A stretch of DNA of 39,429 bases from a virus, in the IMG/VR virus record IMGVR_UViG_3300008262_000414, positions 1 to 39,429 of that record, one strand, 5' to 3'. The translations under genes and the position numbers were made by a program. Below, one piece after another: positions 33,368-39,429 of the stretch. How positions within the stretch are numbered: position 1 is the first letter of the stretch; each line of letters starts with the position of its first letter. Below the pieces are notes generated by a model. That model worked only from the letters and a program-made list of their open reading frames with translations. It ran no database searches and was not told the origin of the DNA.

Positions 33368-35079
33368 AAATGAGAAATAGAATGCCTTGTATGAAATGTG
33401 GAGGCATGAAAAAAATGGCACCTGGTGGAATGTTTGGTGATGATCCATGTCCTCCTGGAAAACAAATAAATCCTGCAACTGGAGAATGTGAATGTCCTCC
33501 TGGTAAAAGAGAAAGTGCTTTTACAGGAGAATGTATTGATAATCCTTTTGATCCACGTCTTCCAAAAAATCAGCAAACTTATGGATTTCAAAACTTCTCA
33601 CAATATGATTGTCCTACAGGATATAAATATGATATAGTTACAAGAAAATGTCAACCACTTAGTTATTTTGATAAACTTAGAGAAGAAAATAACAATAGAT
33701 TTATAAAATTTCCAACATTTGAGGAACTTTTAAAATCATCAAATGACCTATTCTTTAATGGAAAACCTAAAGAATTTAGTCTTTTAGATAAAACAAAATT
33801 TCCATTTGTAAATCCAGATGGAAGTCCAGCTTGTGGAGATCTATATAAGTGGGATTTTATTACTAAAAAATGTATAGTTAATACAGATGTAGCTATACAA
33901 TTACCTAATGGACAAGTTATTCCAAAAAGAATTGGAGGATGTAAAGAGGGTGAAACAATTGATCTATTAACAGGAGAATGTGTACCAAGAAAAGAAAGTA
34001 CAGATACTACAACAACTCTTCCTCCAGATAAATATCAAATCCCAGCGAATGTAATATTAGAAGGTGCAAATACAGCGGTCAATCTAATATCTAAAATGTT
34101 TAATACAAGAGACCAAAATAGATATATGGAAGACCAAATTAGACAAATGTCTTTTAGAGAACCAATGCCTTATTGGGCAACAAATGAACAAAAAGGGGTT
34201 CCTGGATATAATTTATATTTTGAACAAGGTGGATTAATTAATAATAATAATAAAAACAAAAACATGATAAAGATCAAAGAAGAAAACAGAGGTAAATTCA
34301 CTGCTCAAGCAAAAAGAGCAGGAATGGGTACTCAAGAATTTGCAAGCTATGTGCTTGGAAATCCAGATGAATTTAGTGCATCTACAGCAAAACGAGCAAA
34401 CTTTGCAAAAAATGCAGCTGGCTGGAAAAAGGAATATGGAGGAATGACAATGAACAATCCATATTATGGATACTACCAAGATGGAGGACCTGTTCCAATG
34501 GAAGGTGCTCCTATGCAAGCAGGTGCACCTGGAGGTGGTCAAGAAGATCAACTTCAACAAATTATTCAAATGATAATTGAGGCTCTCCAAGAAGGAATGT
34601 CTCCTGATCAAATTTTACAAGCACTTGTACAAATGGGTATACCTCAAGAACAAGCTGCACAACTTTTGCAAATGGTAATGGAAAAAATGCAAGAAGCAGG
34701 AGGTGGTCAAGGTCAAATGGAAGGTGAAGGACAAATGATGCAACAAGCTGCTCCTCCAATGAGAAGAGGTGGTTACTATCAAGATGGAGGAATGACAGAA
34801 CAAGAAGCTATGTCTCAAGATCAAGGTCAAATGGGAAATACAAGAGACATGATGAATACTATGAATACAAATATGAATGCAATAATTAAAGCGTATTCTC
34901 AAATGAAAGGTATTCCAGAAAGAGATCTTCTTAGACAATTAAGTCAATTGGATGATACTGCAAAAGAAAATAAGTTAAGAACTTGGCTTTCTGAAATACA
35001 AATCACTGAACAATCAATGCAACAAGGTCAGGATCAAGGAATGATGAGAGCAGGTGGAATGATTTCTAATTATAGATAA
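33364..35079 (+). CDS. Cargo-like protein with C-x12-C repeats
   Basis: 571 aa. Starts with a CxxCGG knuckle (9-14). Five copies of C-x2-G-like...T-x2-C with exactly 12 residues between the Cys follow at 29-42, 44-57, 83-96, 157-170 and 193-206. A Thr-rich linker and helical part come next, then a compact basic module (about 305-355, NRGKFTAQAKRAGMG-type) that I recall from many Bacteroidota phage proteins. The last 200 residues are Gln/Met/Gly-rich with several YYQDGG-type motifs. Position after the tail-tip gene and low-complexity tail fit the cargo proteins ejected with DNA. No enzyme motif seen. Confidence 0.7.
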   Translation: MKMRNRMPCMKCGGMKKMAPGGMFGDDPCPPGKQINPATGECECPPGKRESAFTGECIDNPFDPRLPKNQQTYGFQNFSQYDCPTGYKYDIVTRKCQPLSYFDKLREENNNRFIKFPTFEELLKSSNDLFFNGKPKEFSLLDKTKFPFVNPDGSPACGDLYKWDFITKKCIVNTDVAIQLPNGQVIPKRIGGCKEGETIDLLTGECVPRKESTDTTTTLPPDKYQIPANVILEGANTAVNLISKMFNTRDQNRYMEDQIRQMSFREPMPYWATNEQKGVPGYNLYFEQGGLINNNNKNKNMIKIKEENRGKFTAQAKRAGMGTQEFASYVLGNPDEFSASTAKRANFAKNAAGWKKEYGGMTMNNPYYGYYQDGGPVPMEGAPMQAGAPGGGQEDQLQQIIQMIIEALQEGMSPDQILQALVQMGIPQEQAAQLLQMVMEKMQEAGGGQGQMEGEGQMMQQAAPPMRRGGYYQDGGMTEQEAMSQDQGQMGNTRDMMNTMNTNMNAIIKAYSQMKGIPERDLLRQLSQLDDTAKENKLRTWLSEIQITEQSMQQGQDQGMMRAGGMISNYR

Positions 35080-36899
35080 TGAATAATATATCAAAGTTAG
35101 GGTACTCTAGATATTCACCATATCGAAATAGTCCATTTTTAGATATTAAATCTCCAAGTGGACTTATTGATATGAGCAATACTGACATACCATTACTTGG
35201 TATAGGACTTCAAACAGGTGTAATAAAGCCCTTACTTCCTGGTACAGGATTACATTCTTTTCCTGGAGATAAAGTTATAAGAGAGATAAAACTCCCTAAA
35301 ATAGAATTTCAATATGGTGGAAGTACACCCCAAGAATGGGAAAAGCAAATAAGAGATGTAGAAAAAGAGATTGGAGATCCTAGCAAATGGACAATGAAAG
35401 AATATAATAAGTTGCAAGATATACTTAATCAATATAAATTTTGGAGACAAAATACAAAAGAAGGAAAAGCTGTTATAGACTATAGTAATGAACCAAATGA
35501 ATATATAGTACCTTTACCAATGCATTTAAGAAAAAGTTTTACATATCTTGAACCTGGAAGTTTCTTTTTACCAAGTAGAGCTAACATTCCTGAAAATACC
35601 TTTAGTTCTGAAAGGGCTACATCAATAGGTGGAGAGAATGGAGAACCTGCTTTTTTAGTTCCTTCATTCAAATATGGAAAACCTCTTAGAGATGAATTTA
35701 ATGAATTTAAAAAAACAGGTCATCATATTGGAGGACCATTTAAAACTTGGCAAGAGGCACAAGAGTATGGCAAATTAAGACACAAATTTATTGATGAAGG
35801 ATATGAGTCTTTACCTACACCTATAAGAAGATGGGGAAAGGATTATAGTAATGAATCTTTTGGATTACCAAATAGATTTTTTAAAAAAGGTGGTTCAACA
35901 ACTAATACTACTACTTTAGATCCTACAAATAGTCTTCCTATTAAATACGAGCAAGGAGTGGGAATATTACCTGAAGTAATAGTAAAAGCTAGAAGTGGAT
36001 TTAAAGATGATGAATATCAACAAGCATTTAATGAAGCTAAAGATTGGTATAATCAATGGTTTTCATCTCCAATGTATGCACAAATAATAAAAAATAATAG
36101 AGGATATCCATATAATCCTCCTAGTAGATTTGGACAAAATTTTAATTTTTTAAGACCAACTGATCAATTAAGAGGTCAAGGAGTTGCTTCATCTTTATTT
36201 TCATATCCATATCTTCCAAATTATGATTCATTAATAAATTATCCAAATACTGAAGAAAACCCAGTAGAAGAAAGAGAGTTAATACTACCTAATATAAAAT
36301 ATAATATAGACAGAAAAAATTCTTTGCTAGGAAAAAATACATTAGGAATTAGTACACTAGCAGATCAAAATAATAAAAATATTTTATTACTTCCATCTTA
36401 TCCTACTTTAACATTTAATGATAAATTATTTAGATCATATGATGATTTGTTAACAACTATGGTACATGAAGTAGGACATGGAATAAATAAAAATGGTGAA
36501 ATTATACCTCCTCGTGAAAAAATTTCTGTGATGGCAAGACAACCCTCTTCATATTTGTCTTCACCTATGCATGCACAAGATCTTCAAAATGAAGATTTTT
36601 GGAATAGGTTAAAAAATAATGATCTTACATTACTAAAACAAAGAGAAAAAGATTTTAATTATCTTACTGTACCTGATGAAGTTATTCAACGCATAAGAGC
36701 TTTAAGATTTAACTTACAAAGACAAGGAATTTATAATCCTTTTAATTCTCAATTTAAAAGTGAGTATCTTGAAAATTATATACCTGTACCAAGTGCTGAC
36801 CCACTTGAACAGTTAAGACAAATTTATAAAGATTATGATATTGAGTATTTAATGAATAATACAACAAGAAATAAAAGTAAAGCTAGTAATGCCGTTTAA
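35079..36899 (+). CDS. Cargo-like protein with zincin metallopeptidase domain
   Basis: 606 aa. Two aromatic-x-x-GG motifs (FQYGGS at 77-82, FFKKGGS at 267-273) divide it. The C-terminal domain (about 400-600) carries HEVGH at 463-467, the zinc site of HExxH peptidases, and a downstream YLTVPDEV segment whose E534 fits the third ligand of a gluzincin. A short LPEVIVKA peptide (298-305) resembles linkers in Bacteroidota export proteins. A peptidase carried in the virion could open peptidoglycan-linked or periplasmic proteins during DNA entry or mature other cargo. Start overlaps the preceding stop by one base. Confidence 0.78.
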   Translation: MNNISKLGYSRYSPYRNSPFLDIKSPSGLIDMSNTDIPLLGIGLQTGVIKPLLPGTGLHSFPGDKVIREIKLPKIEFQYGGSTPQEWEKQIRDVEKEIGDPSKWTMKEYNKLQDILNQYKFWRQNTKEGKAVIDYSNEPNEYIVPLPMHLRKSFTYLEPGSFFLPSRANIPENTFSSERATSIGGENGEPAFLVPSFKYGKPLRDEFNEFKKTGHHIGGPFKTWQEAQEYGKLRHKFIDEGYESLPTPIRRWGKDYSNESFGLPNRFFKKGGSTTNTTTLDPTNSLPIKYEQGVGILPEVIVKARSGFKDDEYQQAFNEAKDWYNQWFSSPMYAQIIKNNRGYPYNPPSRFGQNFNFLRPTDQLRGQGVASSLFSYPYLPNYDSLINYPNTEENPVEERELILPNIKYNIDRKNSLLGKNTLGISTLADQNNKNILLLPSYPTLTFNDKLFRSYDDLLTTMVHEVGHGINKNGEIIPPREKISVMARQPSSYLSSPMHAQDLQNEDFWNRLKNNDLTLLKQREKDFNYLTVPDEVIQRIRALRFNLQRQGIYNPFNSQFKSEYLENYIPVPSADPLEQLRQIYKDYDIEYLMNNTTRNKSKASNAV

Positions 36900-39429
36900 T
36901 ATAAACTATAAAAAATATCAAACAGGTGGGTCCTCAGTAGGGACTACTACAACTATAGTTCCTTTACAACAAAATATAATTTTGCATACTCCTGGTACAG
37001 GAGGTTTAAATTATCAAGCAAGAAGAACAAATTTAACAGGAGATATAAGTAATAGATCAATAAAAGAAAATACTCCTATTCCTAGTTCTTTTAAAGATAT
37101 TGATTTTTTGAATAACTATGCAGAGTTTAAAAAATCTTTTAGTAATGTACCTGAAGATTATAGTCCTACATCTGTACCTACAGAAGGGAATAAACATTGG
37201 AATATAAAAAGATTTGTAATAGACCCACATTTAACTAATACAATGTCAGATCTGGGTGTAAAAGGATCTACTCAGGAACAATTAAAAGCAAATATTTTAT
37301 CTGATATGTATGAGTATTATCTCCTACAAAATCAAGGAAATAGAAATAAATCATTTAGACAAGCAAAAAGATTTTTACGCAAAAATATTAATCCAGTATT
37401 GAATGGACCATTTTTAGATCAATATATGAATGCTGATCCTGGTACTGTTCCAAACTTTGGAATGATGGACCCACTTAATACTTTTGCTGATGAAAATCCT
37501 ATAAAAACCTTAGAGTCATATAATAAAGCATTTAGAGAATCTGAAGGAATGAAATTATATAGACCTAATTATAATCCAGATATATGGAATCGTGAAAGAC
37601 TAAAGGATGTAACAATGGACTATCTGAAGAACTTCAGAAATATGTCAAATAGAGATGCAAAAAAACTATGGAAAAAATGGGAAGATGAAATAAATTATCA
37701 AATAAATGTAAGAGTTGGACCATCTCAATCATTACCTTCTTATGATATTAGTTCAGAAGAAGCTTGGTATAATTCAGATATTTTTAAAAATCCTGAAATA
37801 TTTGCAAAACCAAGAACTAATCAAAAAATATTATCTCAAGCAAATAGAATGGTAGAATGGATTGGAGAAGACAATCTTCCTCATAGAAGATTATTTTCAA
37901 CAATGGGTGATGCTGATAATTTTATGAAATATTTAACAAATGAGAAAAAGTCATTTGGTACTACTATTTCAAATAGAGGAATATTAGAAGAATCAGATAG
38001 AAGAGAATTTCAAATAGGAGGATCTGTTACAATTACAACTACTATTGTTCCTGGAATAATTTATATAAATCCAACTGATGAAGAGGGAATGAAAAAATAT
38101 AATGATTATTTAAGTACAATAGAATTAATTAAATTAGCTAATGAACAAAATAAACTTATTAAACAAACTTTTGATAATTCAAAAACTTATAAAGAATTTC
38201 AAACAAAAAAAGATAAAATAAAAGAAAAATATACTAACGATAAAAGAAGAATGCTTGTTGATAAAACTTATAAAGAGTATAATAAAAATTTTCCAGAGGG
38301 AAGTGTTACTCTTCGTCTTTGGACTCCTGTTAATCCATCACAAGTATATGCTTTACAAGAAGATCCAATATTAGAAAAGACTTCATTAATACCAAGAGAA
38401 GAAAAACCTTATGTACAATTACCAACTTTTTCAATGCCTCCCATTACATTACGTCCTCCTGTTACAATTTTACCAAATCCCACTATATCAAATCCTGTTA
38501 TTTTACCAAAGCAAAAAGAAGAAAAAATAAGATATCGTGGCAATGGGTATTGGAGACGTCAAGATAAAATGGATAGAAGAAAAATAAATAGAGGTATAAG
38601 AAGACAAGGTCAATGTTGGGGTAGTAATTGTGAGGATGATTTTGAATATATAACTGCTAAATATGGTGGACTATTAGGTTTAAAACAGTTCGAAAAAGGA
38701 GGATCTGTTGCAACTACAACTACTAGAGTACCTACTACAACAACTAATACAACTTTTCCTCAAATTACAGAACAAGAACTAGAAAATTTATATAACGCAC
38801 AAATTGCTCTTAATAAATTTTATGAAGAAGAAGAACGCGCTGGGAGAATTAAAAAAGTAAGTCCTGAAGAAATGGATAAATTTGGAAAATATAATAACGA
38901 CTACTATAATATAGATTCATTAAGAAAGAATAATCGTGAGTTTTATGATGGGATAATATATACTAGAAAAAATAGTAAGAATCAAATAGTACCTGATGAC
39001 AATCTTTATAAAGAATATTATAATTTAAGTTCTAGTGAAGTTGCTGCTTTAGAAAGAGAAGGTTTAAATAAAATTAAAGCTGGAAATAAATACCAAGAAT
39101 ATTATAGAGATTTGATTCATCCTCGTCAAAATCTAATGGCTCCTTTTGCATTGTATGATAGTCGTATAACTCCTGATGGATTACTTATGTATGAACCAGT
39201 AGTACCTAAGATTGATGAATCAAATCAAGTTGCAAAAAATAGAGCTATTGCTAAATATCCAGGTGGGGCTGTTAGAGTTTTTACATATGATCCTTTTCGT
39301 ATAAAGCCTCGTCACCTACAAACAGAAGAAGAGATTAAATTATGGGATCAATTATATAATCCAGATTTTACTCTTAAAATAAAACAAACACTACCAAACA
39401 GTTTACCAGAATTAGGAAAAGAAAGAACA
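36889..39429 (+). CDS. Large cargo-like protein, truncated by window end
   Basis: I read an open frame from ATG 36889 to the last base, 847 codons without a stop, so the gene continues outside the window. The start lies 11 bases inside the previous gene, as is usual in this operon. The protein is rich in Asn, Lys and Tyr and repeatedly shows aromatic-x-x-GGS followed by a Thr run: YQTGGSSVGTTTT (10-22), FQIGGSVTITTT (374-385) and FEKGGSVATTTT (601-612), plus KYGG at 591-594. Each marks the start of a new segment of 200-360 residues. No enzymatic motif recognised in what is visible. In other crAss-like phages, giant virion RNA polymerase genes lie beyond such proteins. Confidence 0.8.
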   Translation, partial: MPFNINYKKYQTGGSSVGTTTTIVPLQQNIILHTPGTGGLNYQARRTNLTGDISNRSIKENTPIPSSFKDIDFLNNYAEFKKSFSNVPEDYSPTSVPTEGNKHWNIKRFVIDPHLTNTMSDLGVKGSTQEQLKANILSDMYEYYLLQNQGNRNKSFRQAKRFLRKNINPVLNGPFLDQYMNADPGTVPNFGMMDPLNTFADENPIKTLESYNKAFRESEGMKLYRPNYNPDIWNRERLKDVTMDYLKNFRNMSNRDAKKLWKKWEDEINYQINVRVGPSQSLPSYDISSEEAWYNSDIFKNPEIFAKPRTNQKILSQANRMVEWIGEDNLPHRRLFSTMGDADNFMKYLTNEKKSFGTTISNRGILEESDRREFQIGGSVTITTTIVPGIIYINPTDEEGMKKYNDYLSTIELIKLANEQNKLIKQTFDNSKTYKEFQTKKDKIKEKYTNDKRRMLVDKTYKEYNKNFPEGSVTLRLWTPVNPSQVYALQEDPILEKTSLIPREEKPYVQLPTFSMPPITLRPPVTILPNPTISNPVILPKQKEEKIRYRGNGYWRRQDKMDRRKINRGIRRQGQCWGSNCEDDFEYITAKYGGLLGLKQFEKGGSVATTTTRVPTTTTNTTFPQITEQELENLYNAQIALNKFYEEEERAGRIKKVSPEEMDKFGKYNNDYYNIDSLRKNNREFYDGIIYTRKNSKNQIVPDDNLYKEYYNLSSSEVAALEREGLNKIKAGNKYQEYYRDLIHPRQNLMAPFALYDSRITPDGLLMYEPVVPKIDESNQVAKNRAIAKYPGGAVRVFTYDPFRIKPRHLQTEEEIKLWDQLYNPDFTLKIKQTLPNSLPELGKERT

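Noticed and set aside
34234-34938. Overlapping minus-strand frames of 107-125 aa in the 571-aa gene
   Set aside because: They reflect Gln/Met/Gly-rich codons read backwards; products are His/Ser/Phe-rich without any domain.

Overview
This window looks like a contiguous piece of a crAss-like phage genome (order Crassvirales) that infects a Bacteroidota host. The reasons are: an AT-rich sequence; every convincing gene on the + strand; the ordered block large terminase - portal - scaffold-like protein - major capsid protein - adaptors - abundant structural protein - fibre-type proteins - phosphoesterase - ring/adaptor proteins - very long tail-tip protein - GG-motif-rich cargo proteins; and promoters of Bacteroidota form (TTTG, 19-20 bases, TAnnTTTG-like box) instead of sigma-70 -35/-10 boxes. 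TAA, TAG and TGA all end genes where expected, so I see no stop-codon recoding. I cannot name the family or genus within the order from sequence alone.

Layout. 1-397: gene-free, containing inverted repeats and a patch richer in G+C than its surroundings; probably an intergenic control region. 398-3049: two small operons of unrecognised genes, the first a membrane protein with a spanin-like layout. 3143-10838: a packaging operon holding HTH-like, HU-like, Zn-ribbon and DUF1573-like small proteins, a PD-(D/E)XK nuclease, a helical protein, TerL and the portal. 10938-17467: the capsid operon (scaffold-like, major capsid, two connector-type proteins, one abundant structural protein), closed by a terminator. 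17573-23031: a cysteine-rich appendage operon ending in a trimeric-fibre-like protein and a terminator. 23100-24720: an accessory island of short units with their own promoters. It carries two cysteine mini-proteins, a tRNA-Cys(GCA), an 81-aa protein, a 50-aa lipoprotein with a four-copy glycosylation-type repeat, a CPBP intramembrane protease and a 59-aa HTH protein. 24731-26014: HTH-phosphoesterase and terminator. 26124 to the window end: tail ring/adaptor proteins, an SPFH/band-7 protein, a 1547-aa tail protein, and three large proteins that look like virion cargo, the last one cut by the window edge.

How the parts work together. TerL packages DNA through the portal into a capsid built from the major capsid protein over the scaffold-like protein. 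The adaptor and ring proteins plus the 1547-aa protein build a short podovirus tail. The cysteine-rich and fibre proteins decorate the particle. The GG-motif proteins probably travel inside the head and enter the cell with the DNA; one has an intact-looking zinc-peptidase site. The most novel-looking parts are the accessory island (cysteine mini-proteins next to a tRNA-Cys, and a repeat lipoprotein beside an intramembrane protease), an extended promoter TTTGGAAA-N16-box used repeatedly, the SPFH protein inside the tail operon, and two peptide motifs repeated across the cargo genes (aromatic-x-x-GG and C-x12-C).
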